A stretch of DNA of 64,000 nucleotides from Oceanospirillum sediminis (GTDB taxonomy: Bacteria > Pseudomonadota > Gammaproteobacteria > Pseudomonadales > Halomonadaceae): contig NZ_JACJFM010000008.1 in the NCBI RefSeq assembly GCF_014164585.1, forward strand, positions 62,001 to 126,000, given 5' to 3'. Under the pieces are notes generated by a model, which was not told the DNA's origin, searched no databases, and saw nothing but the letters and a program-made list of their open reading frames with translations. This document shows, in pieces, positions 27,176 to 36,990 of the stretch. Numbering within the stretch: the stretch's first letter is position 1; the number at the start of each line of letters is the position of its first letter. A program made the position numbers and the translations under genes.

Positions 27176-30100
27176 ATGGTATTGTCTGAAGTTTCAATCA
27201 AACGCCCCGTTTTTGCGACGGTGATGAGCCTGCTGCTGCTGCTGGTTGGTATCATCGCTTATGATCGTTTATCGGTGCGGGAATATCCGAATATCGATGT
27301 ACCGACCGTCTCGGTAGAAACCACCTACAGTGGTGCTAATGCCAGCATTATTGAGTCTCAGGTCACGAATGTGCTGGAAGACTCTCTGTCTGGTATCGAA
27401 GGCATCGATTTTATGACGTCCTCTTCCAGTTCTGGCAAGAGTGAAATCACGATCAACTTTAAGCTGGATCGAGATGCAGACAACGCGGCATCGGATGTGC
27501 GAGACCGGGTAGGTCGTGTGCGGGGTATGCTGCCAGATGAGATCGATGAGCCGATTGTCGCCAAAGTTGAGGCGAACGCTCAGCCGATTATGTACCTGGC
27601 CTTCTCCAGCCCGAATCATACGCCTCTGGAGATGACAGATTTCGCTGATCGTCTGGTTAAAGATCGCCTGCAAACTGTGCCCGGCGTGGCAGAAGTGCGC
27701 ATTTTTGGTGAACGTCGCTACTCTATGCGTATCTGGCTGGATCAGGCGCGCATGGCCGCTTACGGCATTACAGTAGCGGATGTGGAAAGTGCTATACGGG
27801 CTCAGAACCTGGAAGTGCCTTCTGGTTCAATCAAATCTGATGCGCGCGAATTTACGGTGCTGTCTCAGACGGATCTGCAAACCCCGGAAGAATTCGAACG
27901 CATTATTATCCGCGACGACAGCGGCTACCTGGTGAGAATCAGTGATATTGCTCAGGTTCGGATTGGAACAGAAAATGATCGGGGTACCGTACGCTTTAAC
28001 CGCAAAACAGCGGTTGCTCTGGGTGTTGTTAAGCAATCGGTTGCTAACCCACTGGATGTATCGAAGGGTATCAAGATCATGATCCCGGAGATTGAGTCCG
28101 TGCTCCCGGATGGCATGCAGGTAGAAGTAGCCTACGACTCATCCATCTTTATTGATCGTTCTATTCAGGCCGTTTACAGCACAATCATTGAAGCTGTCGG
28201 ACTGGTTATTCTGGTTATTTTCCTGTTCCTGCGTTCATTCCGTGCGACCCTGATTCCATTGGTCACTATTCCGGTCTCTCTGATCGGTGCTTTTATCTTT
28301 ATGTATGCGCTGGGTTACTCCATCAACACTCTGACTCTGCTGGCAATGGTGATGGCCATTGGTCTGGTAGTCGATGATGCGATTGTGATGCTGGAGAACA
28401 TCTACCGCCATGTCGAAGAAGGCATGAACCCGATTCAGGCTGCCTTTAAAGGCTCAAAAGAGATTGGGTTTGCTGTTGTTGCGATGACCATTACACTGGC
28501 AGCCGTATTTACTCCTATTGCCTTTACCGAAGGCCGTACCGGGAAACTGTTTGCGGAGTTTGCGCTGACGCTGGCAGGGGCTGTACTGGTATCGGGTTTT
28601 GTCGCACTGACACTGTCTCCGATGATGTGCTCCCGCCTGCTGAAGCATAAAGAGAATCCGGGCTGGTTCTATCGCACTGGCGAACGTATGCTGGAGGCGC
28701 TGGAAAATACCTATCGTCGCTCGTTGCACCTGACTCTTAAAGTACGTCCTCTGGTTCTGCTGATAGGTCTGGGCTGCATGTTCGGGCTTTACCATACCTT
28801 CACCCAATTGAACTCAGAGCTGTCTCCGACCGAAGACAGGGGCACTATTATTGGCTTTGGTATCGGCCCTGAAGGGTCTACTACCGAGTTTCTGGATCAG
28901 TACAGTAGCCAGATTGAGAACATATTCTCCGGTGTGCCAGAGGTTGAGCGTTACTTCGTTATCACCGGCCTGTTCCCGACTGAAAGTAACATTATTGCCT
29001 TTGCGGGCCTGCAGGACTGGGAACAGCGTCAGCGAGGCTCACAGCAAATCGCTGGCGCTCTGGGCGGTCCTATGTATGCCGGTATTCCCGGTATCATGTC
29101 CTTCCCGGTGCTACCTGCATCACTAGGGCAAAGCCCGATTGCCCGCCCGGTAGAACTGGTTGTTCAGTCCACAGGGGACTTTGCACAATTGCAGCAACTG
29201 GTTGGCGCAGTGATGGGGAAGGTGTATGCCAGTGGCAAGCTGGTGAACCCGGATGTGGACCTGAAACTGAATAAACCTCAGTTGAATATCAGCATCAATC
29301 GGGATAAAGCTGCCGCTGTCGGCATTACCATCTCAGAGATCAGCCGTACACTGGAAACCCTGCTGGGCGGACGCTCTGTCACTCGCTACAAACAGGGCAA
29401 CGAGCAGTACGATGTGATTGTGAAGGTTGCGGATGTCGACCGGGCAACGCCATCATCACTCTCGTCGGTATATGTGCGCTCCCAGAGTGGTCAGATGATT
29501 CAGCTGTCCAACCTGGTTTCCATCAAAGAGACGGTAGCTCCACGAGCACTTAACCACTTCAACAAGCTGCGCTCTGCGACAATTAAGGCCAGTCTTGCGC
29601 CTGGAATGACTCAGGGTGAAGCTCTGGAATGGTTGCAACATACTGTTGAAGAAACAGCAAAAGAGATGGATATCATCGGTATTCAGCTAGACTATAGCGG
29701 TCAGGCTCGTGAGTTCATTCAAACAGGTGACACCCTGATGCTGACCTTTATTCTGGCTCTCGGCTTTATCTATCTGGTACTGGCTGCTCAGTTTGAAAGC
29801 TTTGCGTCTCCTATGGTGATCATGCTGACAGTACCTCTGGCTATGCTGGGTGCTCTGCTGACGATGCAGTATACAGGTGGCACTCTGAACGTATACAGTC
29901 AGATTGGTTTAATCACTCTGATCGGCCTGATTACCAAGCACGGTATTCTGATGACCGAATTCGCCAATCAGCTGCGAGAAACAGGCAAAGCGAAACTGGA
30001 AGCCATTATTGAAGCCAGTGTATTACGCTTGCGTCCTATTCTGATGACAACCGGTGCAATGGTGCTGGGTAATATCCCTCTGGCGCTGTCAACCGGCGCC

Positions 30101-30247
30101 GGTGCCGAAAGCCGCCAGGCGATTGGCTGGGTCATTGTTGGTGGTCTGACCGTGGGGACAATACTGACTCTTTATGTGGTGCCTGTGGTATACACCTACA
30201 TTGTCCGCAGGATTCCTCATATGCCAGAGCCTGATTATGAATCATGA
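27176..30247 (+). CDS. RND (HAE-1 type) efflux pump inner-membrane subunit
   Basis: This encodes 1023 residues, preceded by AAGGAG. It has the AcrB/MexB-like plan: TM1 near residue 12, large periplasmic loops, and twelve TM helices. Proton-relay residues are present: GLVVDDAIVMLEN with Asp400 and Asp401 in TM4, and ITKHGILMTEF with Lys921 in TM10. Export of drugs, detergents or other amphiphiles driven by proton motive force is the family role; substrates are not predictable. It forms an operon with the adaptor and ends with a strong terminator. Confidence 0.95.
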   Translation: MVLSEVSIKRPVFATVMSLLLLLVGIIAYDRLSVREYPNIDVPTVSVETTYSGANASIIESQVTNVLEDSLSGIEGIDFMTSSSSSGKSEITINFKLDRDADNAASDVRDRVGRVRGMLPDEIDEPIVAKVEANAQPIMYLAFSSPNHTPLEMTDFADRLVKDRLQTVPGVAEVRIFGERRYSMRIWLDQARMAAYGITVADVESAIRAQNLEVPSGSIKSDAREFTVLSQTDLQTPEEFERIIIRDDSGYLVRISDIAQVRIGTENDRGTVRFNRKTAVALGVVKQSVANPLDVSKGIKIMIPEIESVLPDGMQVEVAYDSSIFIDRSIQAVYSTIIEAVGLVILVIFLFLRSFRATLIPLVTIPVSLIGAFIFMYALGYSINTLTLLAMVMAIGLVVDDAIVMLENIYRHVEEGMNPIQAAFKGSKEIGFAVVAMTITLAAVFTPIAFTEGRTGKLFAEFALTLAGAVLVSGFVALTLSPMMCSRLLKHKENPGWFYRTGERMLEALENTYRRSLHLTLKVRPLVLLIGLGCMFGLYHTFTQLNSELSPTEDRGTIIGFGIGPEGSTTEFLDQYSSQIENIFSGVPEVERYFVITGLFPTESNIIAFAGLQDWEQRQRGSQQIAGALGGPMYAGIPGIMSFPVLPASLGQSPIARPVELVVQSTGDFAQLQQLVGAVMGKVYASGKLVNPDVDLKLNKPQLNISINRDKAAAVGITISEISRTLETLLGGRSVTRYKQGNEQYDVIVKVADVDRATPSSLSSVYVRSQSGQMIQLSNLVSIKETVAPRALNHFNKLRSATIKASLAPGMTQGEALEWLQHTVEETAKEMDIIGIQLDYSGQAREFIQTGDTLMLTFILALGFIYLVLAAQFESFASPMVIMLTVPLAMLGALLTMQYTGGTLNVYSQIGLITLIGLITKHGILMTEFANQLRETGKAKLEAIIEASVLRLRPILMTTGAMVLGNIPLALSTGAGAESRQAIGWVIVGGLTVGTILTLYVVPVVYTYIVRRIPHMPEPDYES

Positions 30248-30287
30248 TCAGGTTCTGTAAATAAAGTGATCCTGGTACTCTGGTGAC

Positions 30288-30317
30288 AAAAAGCCACTCT
30301 TAATGAGTGGCTTTTTT
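30288..30317 (+). terminator. Rho-independent terminator of the RND operon
   Basis: AAAAAGCCACTC (30288-30299) pairs perfectly with GAGTGGCTTTTT (30305-30316) around a 5-base loop and ends in a six-T run. It closes the adaptor/pump operon. Confidence 0.93.
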
Positions 30318-30461
30318 AATGCTATATTTTAAACTCGTTATTTCGAATACCCCATTATATGGGTAACTTCTGTTTTTCCTGAAAAATGTGCCATAAGGAA
30401 TCGGACAATATTCAGACTCTTAAGGCCTGAGAAGGCCTTACAGACTTTATAAGGTAAAGCA

Positions 30462-30848
30462 ATGAATAAAACGGTTCTGGTGGTAGATGACAGTAAAGTC
30501 TCCCGCATGATGATGACACGGGTTATCACCGAAAAAGATGCAGACTGGCAGGTTATTGAAGCTGAAAACGGCCAGAAAGCCATTGAAATGGGGCTGGAGT
30601 TTGCCCCCAATCTGATTATTATGGATGTCAATATGCCGGTTATGGATGGCTTTCAGGCTGCTGAAAACTTACGCCCGAAACTGCCGGATACCACTTTTAT
30701 TATGCTGACAGCCAATGTTCAGGCTTCCAGCAAACAGCGTGCTGAAGAGCTGGGTGTTCACTTTATAGCCAAACCTATCACACCATCTGTTGCCGAGCAG
30801 GCCCTGACGATCTGGGGAGAAGAACATGAAGGATCTGAGCGCTCTTGA
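30462..30848 (+). CDS. CheY-like single-domain response regulator
   Basis: This encodes 128 residues forming one receiver domain. VLVVDDSKVSRMMM supplies the acidic pair (Asp9, Asp10), IIMDVNMPVMDG the phospho-acceptor Asp55, MLTANV the switch Thr, and IAKPITPS the conserved Lys. No output domain follows. Its 3' end overlaps the CheC-like gene by 23 nt, so it is co-translated with the predicted phosphatase. It is likely the substrate of that phosphatase and receives phosphate from an unidentified kinase. Confidence 0.93.
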   Translation: MNKTVLVVDDSKVSRMMMTRVITEKDADWQVIEAENGQKAIEMGLEFAPNLIIMDVNMPVMDGFQAAENLRPKLPDTTFIMLTANVQASSKQRAEELGVHFIAKPITPSVAEQALTIWGEEHEGSERS

Positions 30849-31428
30849 GCTGGATGCCCTGTCTGAAATCTTTAATATCAGTGTCGGGCGCTCTGCTGCA
30901 GTATTGAGTGAGCTGACCGGAGAGTCCGTGGGTATGAGTGTACCTATGGTGCATATTCTGTCCCCTGAACGGGTCGTTGATCTGTTTGGCTTTTCACAAG
31001 AGAAGCTAACCTGCATCAGTCAGTATTTTTCCGGAGCCTTTTCTGGAGAAGCCATGCTGATGTTCCCAGAACGTAGCAGCCTGGAAGTGGTTCGCCTGAT
31101 GCTGGGCAGTCAGGTGCCTCTGGAACAATTGTCTGAGATAGAACAGGATGCCCTGAGCGAGATAGGCAATATTATCCTCAATGCCTGCTTTGCAGCCATT
31201 GCCGATATGCTACAAGGCAGTTTTTCCTGCAACCTGCCAGAGATGAGGGTGGCAGAAATTGATCAGATTCTGGCCCAGAGTGGTCAAAAACAAAGCGTGT
31301 TATTTCTGCAAATTCAGCTTTCCCTTGAAGAACGTAACCTGGAGGGCTATCTTGCCTTTCTGATGGGCGGCGAGTCAGAGAATATGCTGCAGAATGCCCT
31401 GAGCAGTTTCCTGAACGGTGTGAGCTGA
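30826..31428 (+). CDS. CheC-like CheY-P phosphatase
   Basis: This encodes 200 residues. The start ATG at 30826 lies inside the receiver gene and has GGGGAG six bases upstream. Two CheC active-site motifs are intact: LSEIFNISVGRSAAVL (Glu14, Asn17) and LSEIGNIILNACFAAI (Glu112, Asn115). CheC enzymes remove phosphate from CheY-type receivers. The overlapping CheY-like gene is the obvious partner. No chemotaxis kinase or receptor gene is nearby, so the pair may serve a pathway other than flagellar chemotaxis. Confidence 0.88.
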   Translation: MKDLSALELDALSEIFNISVGRSAAVLSELTGESVGMSVPMVHILSPERVVDLFGFSQEKLTCISQYFSGAFSGEAMLMFPERSSLEVVRLMLGSQVPLEQLSEIEQDALSEIGNIILNACFAAIADMLQGSFSCNLPEMRVAEIDQILAQSGQKQSVLFLQIQLSLEERNLEGYLAFLMGGESENMLQNALSSFLNGVS

Positions 31429-31431
31429 TTA

Positions 31432-32376
31432 ATGAAGTTATTTGAACAATCACTGAATATCCTCCAGTCAGGAGTTATGATTCTGGACCAGGAACTCAGC
31501 ATTACCTTTATCAATCAGTGGCTGGATAACGCCTTCATACATCCCTACCCGCTGCAGGATAAAAAGCTATTAGAGGTTTTTCCTGAGCTGGCTGATCAAC
31601 GGATACACCAGTGTATACAGCAGGCCCTGGAACAGGGCCTGCCATCAATCCTGTCACCAGGCCTGAATCAGGCCCCCCTGCCGTTATGCCATAAATGTAA
31701 CTGTATTCATGATAATGGGGAGCAGAGTGTTTTTGCCCAGATGATCCGTATTCAGCCAATGGAGCAGAACGATCAGCGCTACTGCATGCTGGAAATCCAG
31801 GATGTCAGTACCATGATGCGGCGGGAAAAGTTGCTCAATGAACAGGCTGAAAAACTGAACCGGATGGCGCTAACCGATGAATTGACCGGTATCGCAAATC
31901 GCCGACATTTTAATGGCTTACTGGAAAAAGCCGTTAACCAGACGATTCAGCAGAACCAGCCCATGAGCCTGATCTTCTTTGATATCGATTTTTTTAAACC
32001 CTTTAACGATAATCTGGGCCATCAGGCCGGTGATCAGTGTCTGGCCAGAATTACCCGTCAATTAAGCTCAGAACTGGAAAGCAGCGGCTTTCATCTGGCA
32101 CGTTATGGCGGTGAGGAGTTCTGTATTATTATGCCAGATACCGAGCCTGAGCAGGCCAGCAGGATGGCTGAATGCTATCGCAACCATGTTGAACAACTGA
32201 GTATCAGTCATCCCGCCAGTAAGATCAGTGATGTAGTCACTGCCAGCTTCGGAGTTGCAGGCTTCAGAGCTGGCCAGACAGATACCTTCACCGGCCTGAT
32301 TCTGAAAGCAGATAATGCCCTGTACCGGGCAAAAACATCCGGGCGCAATCGGGTGGTGTTATCCGGTAAAACCTGA
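31432..32376 (+). CDS. PAS-GGDEF diguanylate cyclase
   Basis: This encodes 314 residues. A PAS-like domain covers ~1-125 (MILDQELSITFINQWLDNAF) and contains a CHKCNC cluster (Cys86, Cys89, Cys91). A coiled linker leads to the cyclase domain from ~145 (LTDELTGIANRRHFN), with FFDIDFFKPFNDNLGHQAGD for metal and GTP binding and an intact active site GGEEF at 226-230. The upstream RxxD inhibitory site is not present (ESSG instead). The enzyme should make c-di-GMP. It starts 3 nt after the cheC-like stop, completing a three-gene operon. Confidence 0.92.
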   Translation: MKLFEQSLNILQSGVMILDQELSITFINQWLDNAFIHPYPLQDKKLLEVFPELADQRIHQCIQQALEQGLPSILSPGLNQAPLPLCHKCNCIHDNGEQSVFAQMIRIQPMEQNDQRYCMLEIQDVSTMMRREKLLNEQAEKLNRMALTDELTGIANRRHFNGLLEKAVNQTIQQNQPMSLIFFDIDFFKPFNDNLGHQAGDQCLARITRQLSSELESSGFHLARYGGEEFCIIMPDTEPEQASRMAECYRNHVEQLSISHPASKISDVVTASFGVAGFRAGQTDTFTGLILKADNALYRAKTSGRNRVVLSGKT

Positions 32377-32417
32377 GTTTATCCTGAGAGTACTCCATCT
32401 CCTTAACCGATATAGAC

Positions 32418-32792
32418 TCAGCCCAGAATGCGGTGTATCCCGGCAATCAGTTCTTCTTCATCCAAAGGCTTACTAAAAGTAGCTACCGCGCCCAGCTTTT
32501 CAGCCGTTTTAAGATAATTCGTTCCCGACACCCGTCCCCCTCCGGAAATATTGATCACAGGAATATCCGGGTATTGCTGTTTCAGTTGCATTAACAGCCC
32601 GATACCTTCCATCTCAGGCATAATGATATCGCTGATAATAAGATCCGGCTTATGCTCGCTATTCAATACCTGCTCAATAACAGGGTCTGCACCATGTTCT
32701 GCCTGAGTCACTCTGAACTCCGCCATTTCCAGTGCCAGTCCCAGAGCAAAACGAACCAGCTCATCATCATCAATTAAAAGAATGTGGAACAT
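32418..32792 (-). CDS. Single-domain response regulator
   Basis: This encodes 124 residues, one receiver domain: ILLIDDDELVR with the acidic pocket, LIISDIIMPEMEG with phospho-acceptor Asp55, and TFSKPLDEEEL with the conserved Lys. No output domain is present. It follows the histidine kinase gene by 36 nt on the same strand, so the two probably form a pair. Convergent with the GGDEF gene. Confidence 0.92.
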   Translation of the reverse strand: MFHILLIDDDELVRFALGLALEMAEFRVTQAEHGADPVIEQVLNSEHKPDLIISDIIMPEMEGIGLLMQLKQQYPDIPVINISGGGRVSGTNYLKTAEKLGAVATFSKPLDEEELIAGIHRILG

Positions 32793-32828
32793 ATCACCTC
32801 CGGGTATCGGCTCTGCTTCTGTATATTA

Positions 32829-33824
32829 TTATTTATCATCAGGCTGTTCATCAGGAACTGACGGTAATATCACAGTAAAGCAACTCCCCTGGTCTGGTGC
32901 CGATTCAACCTCAATACTTCCACCTTGCTGCTCAACCAGTCCGTGAACAATGGATAAACCAAGTCCTGTACCCTGCCCTACGTCTTTACTGGTGAAGAAT
33001 GGATCAAAAATACGCGCCTGTAACGCCAGGTCCATACCACAGCCCTGATCGGTTACCTGAAGAATAACCCTGTCCCGATCTGCACTCAGAGTCACGGTAA
33101 TCTCGCCCATCTGTTGAGGATAACTGTCTTCTGCATTAGTAATCAGCGCTAACAGAATATCACTCACCTCACTGGTACTAAGCCCGACCCGGCAAGGCTG
33201 ATCGGTTAACTCAAAGACCAGTAAATCGGGTTCCGACAGCACACTACGGTATAGCAGCTGATGCTTACTCAGCTCATGCAATAAGTCACAATGAGACATT
33301 TCACGATTGTCAGAGTGACTAAAACGCAGCAATTGTGCCAGCACTTCTCTGGCGTTTTCTGCCGCCAGCAGAATTTTATCCATAATCCCCTGCACAGGGC
33401 TGTCTTCCGGTAGCTGTTTCTTTGTCAGACGACTTAACGTCAGTATTGGCTGCAAATAATTATTAGTAGAATGCGCCACACCACCAGCCAGAGTCGCTAA
33501 TGACTGCATTTTCTGGGCCTGGGCCAGTTCCTGCTCCAGCTTCACCCGGTATTCAATTTCCTCGTTCAACACTCTGTTATAACGCCAGGTGCTGTAAGCG
33601 AAAGTAAAGGCTGTGGTAATCAGAGCAGCCAGGGCCCCCAGAATCAACTCATCCAATTCCCAGTCTTCATGTGTCCTGGAAAAATAATACACGACTTCAA
33701 ATGCTTCCAGTTCAGCCAGAGTCAGGCTTAACAACAAAAAACAAGACACTGCGATAATGACTTGTCGTCGATTGCTGAGGTGAACCTTTTCTTTCATCAG
33801 TTTCTGTCTGCGTTTATCAGGCAT
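32829..33824 (-). CDS. Membrane sensor histidine kinase
   Basis: This encodes 331 residues with GGAG before the ATG. Two TM helices (~21-38 and ~61-78) enclose a very short periplasmic loop of about 20 residues, followed by a coiled region, a dimerisation helix with GGVAHSTNNYLQPI (His118, the AHxxNN type), and an ATPase domain with LITNAEDSY, DQGCGMD and GTGLGLSIVHGLVEQQGG. It likely senses through its membrane segments rather than a periplasmic domain. It is upstream of and probably phosphorylates the receiver at 32418-32792. Confidence 0.92.
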   Translation of the reverse strand: MPDKRRQKLMKEKVHLSNRRQVIIAVSCFLLLSLTLAELEAFEVVYYFSRTHEDWELDELILGALAALITTAFTFAYSTWRYNRVLNEEIEYRVKLEQELAQAQKMQSLATLAGGVAHSTNNYLQPILTLSRLTKKQLPEDSPVQGIMDKILLAAENAREVLAQLLRFSHSDNREMSHCDLLHELSKHQLLYRSVLSEPDLLVFELTDQPCRVGLSTSEVSDILLALITNAEDSYPQQMGEITVTLSADRDRVILQVTDQGCGMDLALQARIFDPFFTSKDVGQGTGLGLSIVHGLVEQQGGSIEVESAPDQGSCFTVILPSVPDEQPDDK

Positions 33825-33924
33825 AACCCCGCTCCGTTACAAGCTGTTTTGCTTTTCTGAACAACCCGTATTCGAAAATAAAAAACCAATATAATGCGTA
33901 AATGTTTTTTGTTAAAAACATCAC

Positions 33925-33952
33925 AAAAAAGGGTGACATTACGTCACCCTTT
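33925..33952 (-). terminator. Rho-independent terminator of trpS
   Basis: On the minus strand AAAGGGTGAC (33952-33943) pairs with its complement (33937-33928) around a 5-base loop and runs into six T. It lies 26 bases after the trpS stop. Confidence 0.93.
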
Positions 33953-33978
33953 CAGAAGTATAGCGCTGAACAGAACAA

Positions 33979-35007
33979 TCAGGCGAAAGAACCAAAACCG
34001 ACGGCCTTACGCAGTCTGTCAATGGTCGGTGCCGCTTCTTCACGGGCACGTAGTGCGCCTTTCTGCAGAACTTCTTCTACATAACCCATATCATTCATCA
34101 GTTCTTCGTAACGGGCACGAGGCTCTTTCAGCTGTTCATTGATCAACTCAAACAGCTCATTTTTCATATCACCCCAGCCGATACCGTCTTCGTAACGCTT
34201 ACGCATATACTCCACCTGATCTGCCGTAGCAAACGCCTGCCAGATCTGGAACAGAGTACAGCCCTCAGTGTCTTTCGGTTCACCCGGTTCAAGGGAGTTG
34301 GTTTTGATCTTGCGAATCAGTTTCAACAGCTTTTTCTCTGTTTCAAACAGAGGAATGGTGTTGTTATAACTCTTACTCATCTTACGGCCATCCAGACCAC
34401 TCAGCACTGCGACCTCATCATCAACTCGGGCTTCTGGCAGAGTAAAGAACTGGCCCTTGTAGATATGATTAAAACGCTGGCCCATATCCCGCGCCATTTC
34501 AATGTGCTGAATCTGATCACGTCCAACCGGAATATCCGTGGCATTGAACATCAGAATATCTGCCGCCATCAGTACAGGGTAGCTGAACAGTCCCATGGTG
34601 ATCCCCTTATCAGGGTCAACCGTTTTACCCGATTCAGCGCCTTCCGCTTCATTTTCCTGCACAGCCGCCTTGTAGGCATGAGCCCGGTTCATCAGACCTT
34701 TGGAACACACACAGGTCAACAGCCAGGTCAGTTCGGTAATTTCAGGGATATCCGACTGGCGATAAAACACAGAAGTATCCGTATCCAGACCTAAAGCCAG
34801 CCAGGTTGCGGCGATGGCTCGACGGGACTCATCTACTCGCTTCGGATCGTGGCTTTTAATCAGAGCGTGCAGATCAGCCAGGAAATAGAAAGATTCATTG
34901 CTGGGATCACGACTGGCTTCAATGGCCGGACGGATAGCACCCACGTAGTTACCCAGGTGCGGAATACCGGTTGTTGTAATACCGGTCAGAATTCTGCGTT
35001 TTTCCAT
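33979..35007 (-). CDS. trpS: Tryptophanyl-tRNA synthetase
   Basis: This encodes 342 residues of a class I synthetase that charges tRNA-Trp. ILTGITTTGIPHLGNYVG carries the HIGH-like motif (PHLGN at 16-20), and GRKMSKSYNN near residue 205 is the KMSKS loop. GRDQIQHIEMARDM and the C-terminal REEAAPTIDRLRKAVGFG are typical. It is a single gene with its own terminator. Confidence 0.97.
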   Translation of the reverse strand: MEKRRILTGITTTGIPHLGNYVGAIRPAIEASRDPSNESFYFLADLHALIKSHDPKRVDESRRAIAATWLALGLDTDTSVFYRQSDIPEITELTWLLTCVCSKGLMNRAHAYKAAVQENEAEGAESGKTVDPDKGITMGLFSYPVLMAADILMFNATDIPVGRDQIQHIEMARDMGQRFNHIYKGQFFTLPEARVDDEVAVLSGLDGRKMSKSYNNTIPLFETEKKLLKLIRKIKTNSLEPGEPKDTEGCTLFQIWQAFATADQVEYMRKRYEDGIGWGDMKNELFELINEQLKEPRARYEELMNDMGYVEEVLQKGALRAREEAAPTIDRLRKAVGFGSFA

Positions 35008-35222
35008 GATGATAGGCTTGTCTTATTCAGTTCATTCAGTAGCGACCAATAACAGGGATCATTCAGATACTCCGATACATGTATCAGTTCGCTGAGACCC
35101 GGTTATTGTAGCCTGTTTCACTGCCACTCTGACAGGCTTCTTAAGTGCTGGATAAGGAAAACTACGTCAGATACTGTAAAGCGCTGACAAACAGGAGGGG
35201 GAAAACTGATCGACAGGGAGAA

Positions 35223-35245
35223 CAGGCCGGAGTATCTCCGACCTG
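35223..35245 (-). terminator. Possible terminator of purT
   Basis: CAGGCCGGAG (35223-35232) and CTCCGACCTG (35236-35245) form a 10-bp stem with one mismatch and a 3-base loop, 22 bases after the purT stop. No clear T-run follows on the minus strand. Confidence 0.4.
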
Positions 35246-35267
35246 TAAAACACGCAGAATAAAAAGC

Positions 35268-36449
35268 TTATAACGTCACGGTGACGGCTGATGCCGCTCG
35301 TTTTGCTTTCTCAATTGCCAGTTCAATGCTGTTATCCAGCGCCAGAGCCACGCCCATACGACGCTCTCCCTGTACTTCTGGTTTACCAAACAGGCGTAAC
35401 TGGGTATCTGTTTCTTTCAGTGCCTCCGCCAGATTACCAAATACCGGCTGAGTAGATTCCCCTTCCACCAGAATGACCGCAGACGCGGATGGACCATGCT
35501 GACGGATCACTGGCACCGGCAGCCCCAGAATCGCACGGGCATGCAGTGCAAATTCAGACAAGTCCTGAGAAATCAGCGTGACCATACCGGTATCATGGGG
35601 ACGGGGTGAAACCTCACTGAAATAGACCTGATCCCCTTTGACAAATAACTCAACACCAAACAGGCCACGCCCCCCCAGAGCATCAGTAATTGCCTGACCG
35701 ATACGCTGAGATTCTGCCAGCGCCACAGCAGACATTGACTGAGGCTGCCAGGACTCTCGGTAATCCCCTTTCTCCTGGCGATGGCCAATCGGTGCACAAA
35801 AACTGGTCCCACCTTTATGACGAACCGTCAGCAGGGTGATCTCGTAATCAAAATCCACAAAGCCTTCAACGATCACCTTTCCGGCACCGGCACGGCCACC
35901 TTCCTGAGCATAATCCCAGGCATGATTAATATCATCAGCGCTGCGTACCAGGCTCTGGCCTTTACCTGAGCTGGACATAATTGGTTTTACGACACAGGGC
36001 ATCCCCACATGGTCAATGGCTGCCAGATACTCTTCTTTCGTCGCAGCAAACTGGTAAGGTGATGTGCTTAACCCCAGCTCTTCCGCCGCCAGACGACGAA
36101 TCCCTTCCCGGTTCATGGTCAGCTGAGTCGCCCGAGCCGTCGGTACAACATTAAAACCATCCTGTTCCAGTGCTGTCAGAGTATCCGTCGCAATCGCTTC
36201 AATTTCCGGTACGATCAGATCCGGCTTTTCCTGTTCAATCACCCGACGCAGCGCCGCGCCATCCAGCATAGAGATCACATGACTACGATGTGCTACTTGC
36301 ATAGCCGGGGCGTTCTCGTAACGGTCAACAGCAATGACCTCACATCCCAGACGCTGCAGCTCAATCACTACCTCTTTACCCAGTTCTCCACAACCGCACA
36401 TCAGAACGCGGGTTGCCGTTGCACTCAGTGGAGTACCTATAGTTGCCAT
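35268..36449 (-). CDS. purT: Phosphoribosylglycinamide formyltransferase 2 (formate-dependent)
   Basis: This encodes 393 residues, the normal PurT length. It uses formate and ATP to formylate GAR in purine synthesis. It is an ATP-grasp enzyme: [22 protein letters not shown] at the N-terminus, [18 protein letters not shown] around 160-175, [28 protein letters not shown] around 275-300, and [11 protein letters not shown]. It stands alone on the minus strand. Confidence 0.97.
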   Translation of the reverse strand: MATIGTPLSATATRVLMCGCGELGKEVVIELQRLGCEVIAVDRYENAPAMQVAHRSHVISMLDGAALRRVIEQEKPDLIVPEIEAIATDTLTALEQDGFNVVPTARATQLTMNREGIRRLAAEELGLSTSPYQFAATKEEYLAAIDHVGMPCVVKPIMSSSGKGQSLVRSADDINHAWDYAQEGGRAGAGKVIVEGFVDFDYEITLLTVRHKGGTSFCAPIGHRQEKGDYRESWQPQSMSAVALAESQRIGQAITDALGGRGLFGVELFVKGDQVYFSEVSPRPHDTGMVTLISQDLSEFALHARAILGLPVPVIRQHGPSASAVILVEGESTQPVFGNLAEALKETDTQLRLFGKPEVQGERRMGVALALDNSIELAIEKAKRAASAVTVTL

Positions 36450-36708
36450 AATCGCTTTTTCCTCAAGGTATCAGGAACAATTCACTCACAGCAGACAACG
36501 ACCATCATTTCAGTAATAAAGATAGTATCTGACTTATATGAATGAACTATTCTGGCAGCAGACTGATCAATTCAGCCCGTACCGGTTAAGCACCTGAACA
36601 AACGTTTCTTTGCTGAAAACTGTCGTATTCTCCGACCACTGGCTGGAGAATATCGAAATACATTTGCTCAGACAGGTGCGGTTTCTGGCCAGAACCCAGA
36701 AACCGGCC

Positions 36709-36990
36709 TCACATGAAGGCTTTATCAATTTCCGCCCGGCGCTGGCAGCTGTTAAGAACCTGTTGTTTCTGCGCTTCGGTATAGGTATTCCAGAGACGGA
36801 TCTCATTACCGTCCCGATAACAACCGATGCAGAAACCTTCATCGTTCAGAGCACAGATGCTGACGCAGGGTGAAGAAATCCGGTTGCGGGATTCAGCAGA
36901 CCGGGATGAGGGCTGTTGTACAAACGATTCGGGATTCACAGGAACTCCATAGCCACAAGGTATACCAGAGTGATCAGCCTGCGCTGACAA
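36709..36990 (-). CDS. DUF1289 small Cys-containing protein
   Basis: This encodes 93 residues. The conserved core is SPCVSICALNDEGFCIGCYRDGNEIRLW split over residues 40-68, with four cysteines (CVSIC, CIGC) that define the DUF1289 (Fe-S/zinc-knuckle-like) family. Function is unknown. Its start abuts the stop of the gamma-carbonic anhydrase gene (36991), so the two are one operon. The first ~35 residues are poorly conserved. Confidence 0.9.
   Translation of the reverse strand: MSAQADHSGIPCGYGVPVNPESFVQQPSSRSAESRNRISSPCVSICALNDEGFCIGCYRDGNEIRLWNTYTEAQKQQVLNSCQRRAEIDKAFM

Noticed and set aside
36567..36842. 91-codon minus-strand open frame overlapping the DUF1289 gene
   Set aside because: Different frame from the DUF1289 protein, whose cysteine motifs are conserved; no ribosome site seen.
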